Of a DNA stretch of 64,000 nucleotides, positions 43,818 through 52,320 are shown piece after piece. Source of the DNA: Oceanobacter mangrovi (lineage in GTDB: Bacteria; Pseudomonadota; Gammaproteobacteria; Pseudomonadales; Oceanobacteraceae); NCBI RefSeq assembly GCF_019740315.1, contig NZ_JAHXZR010000001.1, forward strand, positions 372,001 through 436,000. Reading direction: 5' to 3'. The notes under the pieces are model-generated. The model was not told the origin of the DNA. It ran no database searches and worked only from the letters and a program-made list of their open reading frames with translations. Positions within the stretch are counted from its first letter, which is position 1; each line of letters opens with the position of its first letter. Position numbers and translations under genes: made by a program.

Positions 43818-44888
43818 ATGGAACCCCTCAATCCGTACGAAAATCTGCCAGATAAGGCTTTTTGGCGACTCGCTGTTGCAGCTCACAATATGTTTGATAT
43901 TGAAGGTCTTTGGGATCCTAAATTTAATATCCGGCCAAAAGCCAAGGTTGTAACATTTGGGTCTTGCTTCGCTCAGCATATTGGCAAGGCTTTGGTTAAG
44001 CGAGGCTTTTCTTGGATGAGTAACGAAATGCCCCCCAAAGGGCTTTCGGCTGATAATGCAAAAAAATATAACTACAATATATTTTCATCCAGAACTGGCA
44101 ATATATATACAACATCTCTTTTACGCCAGTGGACTGAATGGTCTCTGGATAAGAAAAAAACATCGGATGAAGTATGGGAAAAAGACGGTCGTTACTATGA
44201 TCCGTTTCGGCCTCAGATTGAGCCAGATGGTTTTGGTAGTCCGGATGAAGTATTACAATCTCGTAATCAAACAATATCCTCGTTTAAAGAAGGTATTCTG
44301 ACTGCTGATTATTTTGTTTTTACATTGGGGCTGACAGAAAGCTGGTTTAATAAAAAAACGGGTGTCGAATATCCCATGTGTCCTGGTACTGCGGCTGGAG
44401 TATTTGATTCCGAAAATCATATTTTTAAGAATCAGGACTATCCTTTTATCCTTAATAATTTGCGTGAGTCTATGCAGTTGATGAGGGAAGTCAATAAAAA
44501 GCTTAAGTTTATATTAACTGTAAGCCCTGTGCCTTTAACTGCAACAAATACAGGGAATCATGTACTGTTGGCGACAATGGAGTCTAAATCAATCCTCAGA
44601 GCCGTCGCTGGTCAACTTGCCAGAAGTCGGTCGTTTATCGACTACTTCCCTTCTTATGAACTGATTAATGCGCCATCATTTAAAGGGGTGTTTTTCGAGC
44701 CTAACCAGAGAGGTGTAACTTCATTTGGAGTCGATTTTGTGATGGATACTTTTTTTAAATCACTGGCTTCTAAATTTGAGAAAAACGAATCTATTCCGCC
44801 GAGGCAGCGAAAAGTATTAAAGAATAAAAAACAAGCTGATCAGGATGTTGTTTGTGAAGAGGAACTGCTGAATGCGTTCGGGAAATGA
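43818..44888 (+). CDS. GSCFA-domain protein
   Basis: The 356-residue protein starts at ATG 43818 (MEPLNPYENLPDKAFWR), with TAGGAG 6 bases upstream. The family-defining GSCFA block is VVTFGSCFAQHIGKALVKRGF. Further conserved parts are YYDPFRPQIEPDGF, FVFTLGLTESWFNKKTG and ILTVSPVPL. The domain is related to SGNH hydrolases; GSCFA proteins are thought to act on polysaccharides or glycans, but their reaction is not established. It is AT-rich and forms a likely two-gene unit with the following gene. No signal peptide is present. Confidence 0.85.
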   Translation: MEPLNPYENLPDKAFWRLAVAAHNMFDIEGLWDPKFNIRPKAKVVTFGSCFAQHIGKALVKRGFSWMSNEMPPKGLSADNAKKYNYNIFSSRTGNIYTTSLLRQWTEWSLDKKKTSDEVWEKDGRYYDPFRPQIEPDGFGSPDEVLQSRNQTISSFKEGILTADYFVFTLGLTESWFNKKTGVEYPMCPGTAAGVFDSENHIFKNQDYPFILNNLRESMQLMREVNKKLKFILTVSPVPLTATNTGNHVLLATMESKSILRAVAGQLARSRSFIDYFPSYELINAPSFKGVFFEPNQRGVTSFGVDFVMDTFFKSLASKFEKNESIPPRQRKVLKNKKQADQDVVCEEELLNAFGK

Positions 44889-44948
44889 TCATAAACCACA
44901 CTGGTTGATGTTATAGTTCTGAAACTATAATTCTAAGGGTTTTACCAT

Positions 44949-45578
44949 ATGAAAATACTTGTTTTAGGTAATAGCCATGTGGCAGCGTTAAGGTCTGCAT
45001 ATGGCATTAAATACTCAGGAAATAATGAATATTACTTTATTGCCCGGCCTCAGGGGTTTGGCGGACTGAATGGCTTAAAATATCAAGTTGAAAGTGACCG
45101 CTTGTTACGTGAAGACATTACAGGATTTGTTTCATGGGAAGATCGACCGCTATCAGAATATGATGCTTTTGTCTTTGTCGGATATCGGGTTCCCTACCTT
45201 GATGATGGAAGGACGTTTTATTCTTCTGCAATCTTGAAAGCAAGGTATTCCGATGTGATCACTGAAAGAATCCATCTTAAATTAGCAGTTTTGATTTCTG
45301 AGTCCATTAATAAGAAAGTTTATATAATATCACATCCTTTCCAGGATTCTGAATATAGGCCAGGATCTACCTATGATTCACACCAAAAGCGCATTGATAT
45401 TTTAAATGATTTAATAATCGGTTCGAAAATTGATTTTTTACCGATACCTGAGCTCGTAGTGGAGACAGGGCATGCAAAGATGAAAAGTATCTATTTGAAA
45501 GATGATGGCGCTCATGGTAACGAAGAGTATGGTGCGGTAATTCTTTCAGAAATAGATATGAAATTGGCTGATATCTGA
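44949..45578 (+). CDS. SGNH-hydrolase-like protein
   Basis: A 209-residue cytoplasmic protein. The N-terminus KILVLGNSHVAALRSAYG has the GxSH block I seen in SGNH-like glycan-modifying proteins, and YDAFVFVGY and VYIISHPFQ form later strands. Near the end, LKDDGAHGNEEYGAVIL supplies an Asp and His in the place of block V. It begins 60 bases after the GSCFA gene and is equally AT-rich. The pair probably works on the same glycan or acyl substrate. The exact substrate is unknown. Confidence 0.7.
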   Translation: MKILVLGNSHVAALRSAYGIKYSGNNEYYFIARPQGFGGLNGLKYQVESDRLLREDITGFVSWEDRPLSEYDAFVFVGYRVPYLDDGRTFYSSAILKARYSDVITERIHLKLAVLISESINKKVYIISHPFQDSEYRPGSTYDSHQKRIDILNDLIIGSKIDFLPIPELVVETGHAKMKSIYLKDDGAHGNEEYGAVILSEIDMKLADI

Positions 45579-45645
45579 TTTTTGTTAAATCTTTAGAGCC
45601 AGAATCGCATCATTTTTATGAAACAAGATCAATGCCATTAAAAGT

Positions 45646-46452
45646 TTACTGGGCCAGCAAGTTCAACACCATCGACCGATCGCTGTTGGCTTGGGCTTGC
45701 ACCGCAATCTGGATGTGATCGCGAATCTGGCCTGCGGTGTAGTCGGAAGCCGCTTTGGCCATGTCGGCATCGGCAATCCGACTGTTGGCGGCGGCGGTAT
45801 TTTCGTAATCCTGCGCCAGCCGGTTGGAAGTGGATTGCAGGCGGTTGTTTAACGCCCCCAGATCCGTTTGCTGGCTGCCAATCATATCAAGCCCCTGATC
45901 CAGACTGGCGAGACTGTTGGCCGCCGCTGCCGGATTGCTGACATCAACGGCAAACAGGCCAGCATCACTGAGCTGGCTTTGCAAATCGCTGCCGCTTACC
46001 TGAATGGTGTCTCCGGCATTGCTGCCAACCTGAAAGCTGAAGCTGGAATTCCCCGAGAACAGGGACTGACCGTTGAAGTTGCTGTCCTGCAACAGGCTCT
46101 GATTTTGTTCCGACAGCTGGTTGATTTCCTGCTGGATGGCGTTGCGATCGCTGTCATTCAGAATGCCGTTACCGGCCTGTACCGTTAGCTCGCGCATGCG
46201 GCCGATGTTGTCGGTGAGGGTTTGTAATGAACCGGAAGCCATCTCTGTATACGACATGGCCGCCACGGTGTTGCTGGCTGCGGCGGCAAAGCCGTTGAGC
46301 TGGGAAGTCATGCCGGTTGAAATAATCAGCCCGGCAGCGTCATCGGCAGCGCTGTTGATACGTTGGCCGGACGCCAGTTGCTGGCTGGATTTCAGCGTGG
46401 CTGATTGCGCGTCCATCAGACTGGCTGATGGGCCAGAGATATTGATTGCCAT
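45646..46452 (-). CDS. Flagellin-like protein (orphan)
   Basis: A 268-residue short flagellin. The conserved N-terminal D0/D1 region has SASLMDAQSATLKSSQQLASGQRINSAADDAAGL and GRMRELTVQAGNGILNDSDR. The C-terminal D1/D0 region has ADYENTAAANSRI-like DYENTAAANSRIADADMAKA and ends SDRSMVLNLLAQ. Only a short variable centre is present. It begins at ATG 46452 after GGAGG. No other flagellar structural gene is nearby, so it may be a minor or specialised filament subunit. The adjacent GSCFA/SGNH genes might modify a glycan on it, but that is speculation. Confidence 0.88.
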   Translation of the reverse strand: MAINISGPSASLMDAQSATLKSSQQLASGQRINSAADDAAGLIISTGMTSQLNGFAAAASNTVAAMSYTEMASGSLQTLTDNIGRMRELTVQAGNGILNDSDRNAIQQEINQLSEQNQSLLQDSNFNGQSLFSGNSSFSFQVGSNAGDTIQVSGSDLQSQLSDAGLFAVDVSNPAAAANSLASLDQGLDMIGSQQTDLGALNNRLQSTSNRLAQDYENTAAANSRIADADMAKAASDYTAGQIRDHIQIAVQAQANSDRSMVLNLLAQ

Positions 46453-46542
46453 GGTGCTAACCTCCGAACCTGAGATTCCAGCATAAACCTACTGTGACAG
46501 GGGGTATGTTAGTAGTTGCGTTGATTTGTGATCAATTGTTAA

Positions 46543-47490
46543 TCAAACAGCCTTTTCGGGAATTGGTGGTTGAGATTTAAACTGATGACGCTGCTTTAAC
46601 CAGTCACTGCCACTGACCAGCAGGATGCCTCCCAATACCAGTAAAGCGCCAGCAGCAAAGCCTGGCTCAAGTGGTTCGTCGAGTAACAATACTCCGAGGG
46701 CAACACCCCACAGTGGCGTCATAAATGACAACACGCCGAGCCGGGAAGCCTGATAGTTACGTAACAGCCAGAACCAGGTCAGCAGCGCTGCGACAGAGAC
46801 CACCAAAGTCTGAATGGTCAAGCTGATCAGCACCGCATCAGATAGCACTACCAGTGGAGCACCGAACAGGCCGTAGCTCAATAGAATCACACAGGCACCA
46901 GCCAGCTGATAAACCAGTGTTTGCATGACAGGGGCATGACTGAGCACGGAGTTGCGAATCAGCACGGTCGTTGCTCCCCAGGCCAGTCCACCGAGCATGC
47001 AAAGCAGGTCGCCAAACCAACTACTGGCGCTTTGACTGCCATCCCGGGATTCACTGCCGGTGCCGAGAAATGCCATGGCAATGCCGCCGAAAGCCAACAG
47101 AATTCCAGCCCATTGCAGTGGACTCAGACGTTCATGAGTGACAGTGAAGTGCAGCCCCAGGGCAGCAAAGATCGGTGCGGTGTAGAGGAATACGACAGCA
47201 TGGGAGGCGGTGGTGTATTTAAGTCCTTCGCCAAGGCCAAGATACTCCAGTGCAAACAGCACTCCGGCAACTAAACCGGGCCAGAACGCGCCAGCGACAA
47301 AACTTTTATGTAGCCCTCGCAGCAGCACCCAGCCACCGATAAGCAACACGGCAAACAACGAGCGCCAGCCAATCTGCAAGGTCGGGCTCATATCGGCGGC
47401 TGCCCATTTGGACAACAGCTGTTGTTGGCTCATGATGAAAGTCACCAGCACCATCAGGCTGATGGCGAGGCTGTCGAGCGGCTTTTTCAC
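46543..47490 (-). CDS. EamA/DMT family exporter
   Basis: The 315-residue protein has ten membrane helices arranged as two EamA repeats. The first begins SLAISLMVLVTFIMSQQQLL and the second after LGGLAWGATTVLIRN. The repeat end TPLWGVALGVLLLDEPLEPGFAAGALLVLGGILL is typical. Such transporters export amino acids or metabolites. It is divergent from an AraC-type regulator, with 87 bp between start codons, and that regulator is the likely controller. Confidence 0.9.
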   Translation of the reverse strand: MKKPLDSLAISLMVLVTFIMSQQQLLSKWAAADMSPTLQIGWRSLFAVLLIGGWVLLRGLHKSFVAGAFWPGLVAGVLFALEYLGLGEGLKYTTASHAVVFLYTAPIFAALGLHFTVTHERLSPLQWAGILLAFGGIAMAFLGTGSESRDGSQSASSWFGDLLCMLGGLAWGATTVLIRNSVLSHAPVMQTLVYQLAGACVILLSYGLFGAPLVVLSDAVLISLTIQTLVVSVAALLTWFWLLRNYQASRLGVLSFMTPLWGVALGVLLLDEPLEPGFAAGALLVLGGILLVSGSDWLKQRHQFKSQPPIPEKAV

Positions 47491-47577
47491 GGTATGGCTC
47501 TACTTGTATGGTTTGGCTGGTTATTATGGTCATGTCAGGTACTAATCCTGTATCGAGTTCATGACAAGCGAGCCTGA

Positions 47578-48372
47578 ATGTATGCCAGCACGCCAATGAT
47601 TCACCTGCCTCCCAAAGACAATCTATTACAGCTGGCGATGGACTCTGCGCCAGGCCTGGAGTTTCGTGCTGCAACTACGCAGGCAGAAACTTTTTATCCT
47701 CCCCATCAGCATTGCTGGGCAGAGTTTGTTTGCTCTTTTACTGGCAGTATTGAAGTCGAAGTGGGTGATGATTATTTTGTTGCGCCACCGCAATTCGGTA
47801 TCTGGCTGCCTCCAGCAGTGGAACATACCGGCTTTAGCCGCCAGGCGGCCTGTCATGGTTCCCTGTACATCCATCCGTTACTGATTGAGGCGCTGCCGTC
47901 ACATCCTTGTATGTTGCTGTTGGAGCCTCTGACACGGGCCTTGCTGGAACATTTGCGGCTTGGCCCGGCAAACGACTCGGAAGCTCATCAACGGCTGTTA
48001 CAGGTATTGTTGGATCAGTTGGCTGTTGCCGAGGTACAGGGCAGCTATTTGCCGGTTAGTGAGGATGCTCTGCTGGCGCCATTATTATCACAGTTGATGA
48101 ATAACCCGTCCGATGGACGTTCTGCTGCCGAACTGGCCGCCAGCCTGCATGTCAGTGAGCGTACCCTTATTCGTCGCTTTCAGGCGGGGTTGGGAATGCC
48201 ACTGCGGCAATGGCGTCAGCGTTTAAGAGTGATCAAGGCCTACGAAATGCTCGAAGCCGGGGAGGCGGTGGAGAACATTGCCCTGGATCTGGGTTACAGC
48301 AGTGCGTCGGCGTTTATTGTGATGTTCCGCCAGCAAACCGGTATGACGCCAGAACAGTGGCGCCAGCGCTAA
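47578..48372 (+). CDS. AraC family transcriptional regulator
   Basis: A 264-residue regulator with an N-terminal cupin-like sensor domain (FYPPHQHCWAEFVCSFTGSIEV, GIWLPPAVEHTGF). The C-terminal double helix-turn-helix has AAELAASLHVSERTLIRRFQAGLGMPLRQWRQRLRV and IALDLGYSSASAFIVMFRQQTGMTPEQWRQR. It is divergent from the EamA exporter gene and probably controls it; the inducer is unknown. Confidence 0.92.
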   Translation: MYASTPMIHLPPKDNLLQLAMDSAPGLEFRAATTQAETFYPPHQHCWAEFVCSFTGSIEVEVGDDYFVAPPQFGIWLPPAVEHTGFSRQAACHGSLYIHPLLIEALPSHPCMLLLEPLTRALLEHLRLGPANDSEAHQRLLQVLLDQLAVAEVQGSYLPVSEDALLAPLLSQLMNNPSDGRSAAELAASLHVSERTLIRRFQAGLGMPLRQWRQRLRVIKAYEMLEAGEAVENIALDLGYSSASAFIVMFRQQTGMTPEQWRQR

Positions 48373-48409
48373 CTTTGTTCGTAGGTTATATCAGCTTGGG
48401 GGAAATAAC

Positions 48410-48435
48410 AAAAAAGCGGCCTAGGCCGCTTTTTT
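48410..48435. terminator. Bidirectional rho-independent terminator between AraC gene and porin
   Basis: AAAAAAGCGGCCTAGGCCGC followed by TTTTTT. The stem is perfect and serves both convergent genes. Confidence 0.92.
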
Positions 48436-48461
48436 GACGAAGTTGATTAACCAATCAGAGA

Positions 48462-49385
48462 TTAGAAATCGACTTTCAGACCAACAGTGTAGTCAGTAGT
48501 ATCGTCACCGCCATCGTACATTGCAGTATCAATGTTGGCGTATACAGTGCTCATTGCACCAATTTTGCTGGTGAATTCAATCACGTAACCGGTTTCAACT
48601 TCGTCGTCTTGATCGTAGTAGTTGATTGCCAGAGCATTTTTGTCGTCGAAGCTGTAGGTACCAGCCAGCTCGAATGGAGTGCGGGAATCGGCACCGTCAA
48701 CGTCAGATTCTTTGGTTTGAACCAGAGCTGCCAGGTACAGAGCATCTGCAGTGTAGGTTACAGACAGGCCCAGAGTGTCTTCCAGAGTTTCCAGACCTTC
48801 TTCAACCATACCCAGGTTTACACCAAAAGCACCATTGGAGTAGGAAGCAGTTACCAGGTAACGGTCGGCTTCGCCTTCGCCACCAGTGGTTTGTTCTGTA
48901 TCAGAAGTAACGGCAGCAGAGAAAGTGAAGCCGCTCAGTTCTGGAGAAACGTAGGCAACAGTGGAGTCTGCACGGAAGTATGGTTGGGTGTCGTTGGTCA
49001 GGCTGATTGCAACGTCAGTTACGCCGCCAACAAAGCTGTAATAGTTGGTCCAGATTTGACCAACTTTCAGTGTACCGTAATCTTCGCTGGTCAGACCGAC
49101 CCAAGCCAGACGGCTGTTCAGGTTTGCTTCATTAGAAGCGTCGCCACGCACAGTGTCACCACCGCCAACACCAGCTTCGAAACGGTAGATAGCTTTTACG
49201 CCATCAAAATCGGTATCGGAAGAACCTTTCAGACCAATACGAGACAGGTCGTTGGAGATGTCGGCAGCTGAATCACCGGTAGTCAGCTTCAGACGCAGGG
49301 AACCGTAAATAGAGTTTTCAACTTCAGCGAAGGCAGATGCGGAAGCTACAGCGGTAATAGCAAGAGCCAGAACCTGTTTTTTCAT
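48462..49385 (-). CDS. Outer-membrane porin
   Basis: A 307-residue general porin. The start at ATG 49385 has GGAGAAC upstream, and the signal peptide is MKKQVLALAITAVASASAFA. The mature part begins EVENSIYGSLRLKL, has a YGTLKVGQIWTNYYSF region and many acidic short strands. It ends VGLKVDF with the outer-membrane phenylalanine. Family members form trimeric channels for small hydrophilic solutes. Codon use is strongly biased toward preferred codons, suggesting high expression. Confidence 0.92.
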   Translation of the reverse strand: MKKQVLALAITAVASASAFAEVENSIYGSLRLKLTTGDSAADISNDLSRIGLKGSSDTDFDGVKAIYRFEAGVGGGDTVRGDASNEANLNSRLAWVGLTSEDYGTLKVGQIWTNYYSFVGGVTDVAISLTNDTQPYFRADSTVAYVSPELSGFTFSAAVTSDTEQTTGGEGEADRYLVTASYSNGAFGVNLGMVEEGLETLEDTLGLSVTYTADALYLAALVQTKESDVDGADSRTPFELAGTYSFDDKNALAINYYDQDDEVETGYVIEFTSKIGAMSTVYANIDTAMYDGGDDTTDYTVGLKVDF

Positions 49386-49655
49386 GATGTTCTCCGTTTT
49401 TATGAGTGTGCCCAAGGGCGTTTTCCAATTGGCGGAAGATATATAAAACAATCGACAACCGATAATCAACCGTAAAACCGCGTAGATGCATACAAAAACA
49501 GCATTAGTGTCAAAGGCTTATGCTCAAATCTTGATCATAAGCACAGTTGTACGGTGTAAATGGCTGGCGCAGTATCCAATGATCCCGGCTTTGCTGTCAT
49601 GTTATATAGCGTGTTGCTATAGAATAAATTGAGAATTGACAAATATGTCACGTTT

Positions 49656-49676
49656 ATGACAACGAGCAGTTGTCAT
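49656..49676. promoter_or_regulatory. Inverted repeat downstream of ansA
   Basis: ATGACAAC, 5-base spacer GAGCA, GTTGTCAT form an 8-bp perfect inverted repeat. A second near-palindrome, TGACA AATA TGTCA, lies at 49637-49650. There is no T tract, so it may be an operator or a 3'-end hairpin. The rest of 49386-49675 shows nothing recognisable. Confidence 0.35.
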
Positions 49677-50695
49677 TAGTCTCTTGTATCGATCTCACCA
49701 GCTACAGAGTCAATAAATCCGGCCTTTAAATCCTCTCCTGTGAGACCTTTGGCGATAAGCCAGTACAGTTTTGTAAAGGCTGCTTCAGGTGTGATGTCGA
49801 TACCGCCAATGACGCCAATATTGTTGAGCATGACAGCTGTTGAGTAGCTTCCTTGCAGTACTTCGCCCCATGGACACTGGCTCAGATTCACCACCACAAT
49901 TCCGGCCGCAGTGGCTTTTTGCAATTGCTGCATCAACGTTGGATGGGCATCGGGTGGATTGCCGACACCATATGTTTGAATGATAATCGATTTTGTTTGC
50001 GGTTTCGCTAATATAGCCGTCAGAATATCGTCACAAAATCCGGGGTACAAAGTAATCAAATGAACAGCGTTGTCGTTAAACGCAGGGTTTGTGAATTCCT
50101 GTCTACCCTCTTTTAGTAATAAATGGCTATTAAGCTTTATTCCTATATGAGATTCGCCCAAATACGGGAACATCAACGAATCAAAAGCATCCAGTTGGGT
50201 GCTTTTTAATTTACGACTGCGGTTACCACGCAATAACCGACCGGCGAAGCATATTGCAACCTCCCGAACGCCCTTTTGTGTCGCAAATAGCAAACTATTG
50301 GTGAAATTGTTAACAGCATCACTGCCGAGTATGCCAAGTGGTATTTGAGAACCAGTTACAATAACGGCTTTATCTTGTCCCTTTAGCATGTAAGACAGAA
50401 CAGAAGCGGTATATGCCATCGTGTCTGTTCCATGAATAACGACAAAACCGTCATATTGCTGCCAGGATGCCTGTAACTCTCCGGCGATACGATTCCAGTG
50501 GGCAGGGACCAGATTTGAGCTGTCGATCAATGGTGCCAGTTCCCGTACTTCAAAGTCAGGCAAACTGTCCCATTGATCGGCCGGCAGACTGGCACGGATT
50601 CGTTGCTCAATACCGGCCGCTGGCTGGTACCCCTGGTCGGACGGCACCATGCCGAAGGTGCCGCCGGTGTACAAAATCAGAATACGTGTCTTCAT
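49676..50695 (-). CDS. ansA: Type I (cytoplasmic) L-asparaginase
   Basis: A 339-residue enzyme hydrolysing asparagine to aspartate and ammonia. The first catalytic threonine is in LYTGGTFGM and the second in VIHGTDTMAYTAS. GSQIPLGILGSDAVNNF and IIQTYGVGNPP are further family blocks. It has no signal peptide, so it is the cytoplasmic low-affinity type. It starts 38 bases after the stop of aspA on the same strand and is probably in its operon, so the product aspartate feeds the neighbouring enzyme. Confidence 0.92.
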   Translation of the reverse strand: MKTRILILYTGGTFGMVPSDQGYQPAAGIEQRIRASLPADQWDSLPDFEVRELAPLIDSSNLVPAHWNRIAGELQASWQQYDGFVVIHGTDTMAYTASVLSYMLKGQDKAVIVTGSQIPLGILGSDAVNNFTNSLLFATQKGVREVAICFAGRLLRGNRSRKLKSTQLDAFDSLMFPYLGESHIGIKLNSHLLLKEGRQEFTNPAFNDNAVHLITLYPGFCDDILTAILAKPQTKSIIIQTYGVGNPPDAHPTLMQQLQKATAAGIVVVNLSQCPWGEVLQGSYSTAVMLNNIGVIGGIDITPEAAFTKLYWLIAKGLTGEDLKAGFIDSVAGEIDTRD

Positions 50696-50733
50696 GCGTC
50701 GTCTTCTAGCTGGGTGAATTCAGTTTTGGCTCT

Positions 50734-52137
50734 TCAGGTTCGGCTGCGGGGAGCCAGCATCGAAGCCGGGCTGAGCAGATGGTCCAGTTCAGCTTCTGCG
50801 AGCAAGCCTTCGGCCAGAATCAGCTCTCGTACCGTGCTGCCGGTGTGCAGGGCAGTTTTGGCGATGCGGGAGGCGTTGGCGTAGCCGATATGCGGAACCA
50901 GCGCGGTGATGCTGCCGATGCTGATATCGAGTAATTCGGCACAACGCTCACGGTTGGCTTCGATGCCGCGGATGCACTTGTGTTCGAACATATCACAGGC
51001 GGCGCCCAGCATTCGCATCGAATTCAGCAGATTGTAGACAATCAGTGGCTCCATCGCGTTGAGCTGCAGCTGGCCCGCTTCGGCGGCCAGGGTTACGGCG
51101 AGGTCGTTGGCAATAACCTGGAAGGCAGTCTGGTTAACCGCTTCGGGAATCACCGGGTTCACCTTGCCTGGCATGATGGATGAGCCTGGCTGCATGGGTG
51201 GCAGACGAATTTCACCAAAACCGGTACGAGGGCCACTCGATAGCAAGCGCAGGTCGTTGGCAATTTTGCTGAGCTTGATGGCAAAGCGGCGCAACACCCC
51301 GGAAAACATGACAAAGGCGCCCATGTCGGAGGTTGCTTCGACCAGGTTGGCCGCTGCGACCATCGGCTTGCCGGAGAACTCGGCCAGATAGGCAATGGCT
51401 TTGGCGGCGTAATCCGGGTGGGTGTTGAGTCCGGTACCGATGGCAGTACCGCCAAGGTTGACCTCACACAGCAGCAGGCAGACTTCCTTGAGGCGGTCGA
51501 TGTCTTCGCTGAGGTTCACTGCAAAAGCGCCGAATTCCTGTCCCAGCGTCATGGGTACCGCGTCTTGCAGCTGGGTGCGACCCATCTTCACGACGTCGGC
51601 AAACTCGGCGCTTTTGGCTTCAAAGGCCGACACCAGATTGGTGATCGCCTGCATCAGTGGCTCCGCAGCAAACTGGATCGCCAGGCAAACGGCGGTCGGG
51701 TAGGCGTCGTTGGTGGACTGTGAACAGTTCACATCATCGTTGGGGTGCAGGTACTGGTACTGACCCTGGCGATGGCCCATGCGCGACAGTGCCAGATTAG
51801 CGATCACTTCGTTGGCGTTCATGTTGGTGGAGGTGCCGGCGCCACCCTGAATCAGGTCAACCACAAACTGATCAAGCAAGTGGCCATTGGCAATTTCATC
51901 ACAGGCGCTGTCGATGGCGTCGGCCTTGTGTGGCGGCAAGTAGCCAATATCGAGGTTGGCGCGGGCGGCGGCTTTTTTCACGAGGGCCAGCGCCCGGATC
52001 AGCTCGGGAAAGTGGCTGATCGGCACGCCGGTAATGGCAAAGTTATTGACGGCGCGCTGGGTCTGGATACCAAACCAGGCGTCGGCGGGCAGATCCATAT
52101 CGCCCAGAAGATCGTGTTCGCTGCGTGTGTTCATCAA
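50734..52137 (-). CDS. aspA: Aspartate ammonia-lyase
   Basis: A 467-residue member of the fumarase/aspartase superfamily. The signature GSSIMPGKVNPV is present, together with TSTNMNANEVIAN and HPNDDVNCSQSTNDAYPTA. It deaminates aspartate to fumarate, feeding the citric acid cycle. MRSEH-type start residues are MMNTRSEHDLLGDMDLP, so ATG 52137 or 52134 may be used. Downstream lies ansA; upstream is an amino-acid symporter gene with its own terminator between. Confidence 0.93.
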   Translation of the reverse strand: MMNTRSEHDLLGDMDLPADAWFGIQTQRAVNNFAITGVPISHFPELIRALALVKKAAARANLDIGYLPPHKADAIDSACDEIANGHLLDQFVVDLIQGGAGTSTNMNANEVIANLALSRMGHRQGQYQYLHPNDDVNCSQSTNDAYPTAVCLAIQFAAEPLMQAITNLVSAFEAKSAEFADVVKMGRTQLQDAVPMTLGQEFGAFAVNLSEDIDRLKEVCLLLCEVNLGGTAIGTGLNTHPDYAAKAIAYLAEFSGKPMVAAANLVEATSDMGAFVMFSGVLRRFAIKLSKIANDLRLLSSGPRTGFGEIRLPPMQPGSSIMPGKVNPVIPEAVNQTAFQVIANDLAVTLAAEAGQLQLNAMEPLIVYNLLNSMRMLGAACDMFEHKCIRGIEANRERCAELLDISIGSITALVPHIGYANASRIAKTALHTGSTVRELILAEGLLAEAELDHLLSPASMLAPRSRT

Positions 52138-52255
52138 GGTTACTCAAGCGTAGTGGCCGGATATGGCTGAAAATTCGCGCAAGCAAGCCAATACGGGCCG
52201 GGTTGGTGTGGTTGGTTTCTTTGGTTCGGAAATAGGTTCGGGAATTGGTACAGGA

Positions 52256-52300
52256 ATAAAAAGGCGCTATCCCAGTGGTGAGAAGTTAGGGGGATAGCGC
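52256..52300 (-). terminator. Rho-independent terminator after agcS (minus strand)
   Basis: On the minus strand GCGCTATCCC and GGGATAGCGC form a 10-bp perfect stem, followed by CCTTTTTATT. It separates the symporter transcript from aspA-ansA, or acts as a partial read-through terminator. Confidence 0.85.
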
Positions 52301-52320
52301 AAAGCAAGGGGTTAACGGCT

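Noticed and set aside
43457-43855. 132-residue open frame downstream of glmS
   Set aside because: It has no recognisable family, overlaps the well-supported GSCFA start in another frame, and lies in DNA of changing composition.
43390-45645. Tn7-like transposon at attTn7
   Set aside because: No tns genes and no recognisable Tn7 end repeats were seen; only the attachment sequence and foreign-looking cargo are present.
46521-46535. TTGAT-TTGTG-ATCAA, resembling an FNR box upstream of the flagellin gene
   Set aside because: The spacer is 5 bases whereas FNR sites have 4, and there is no supporting context.
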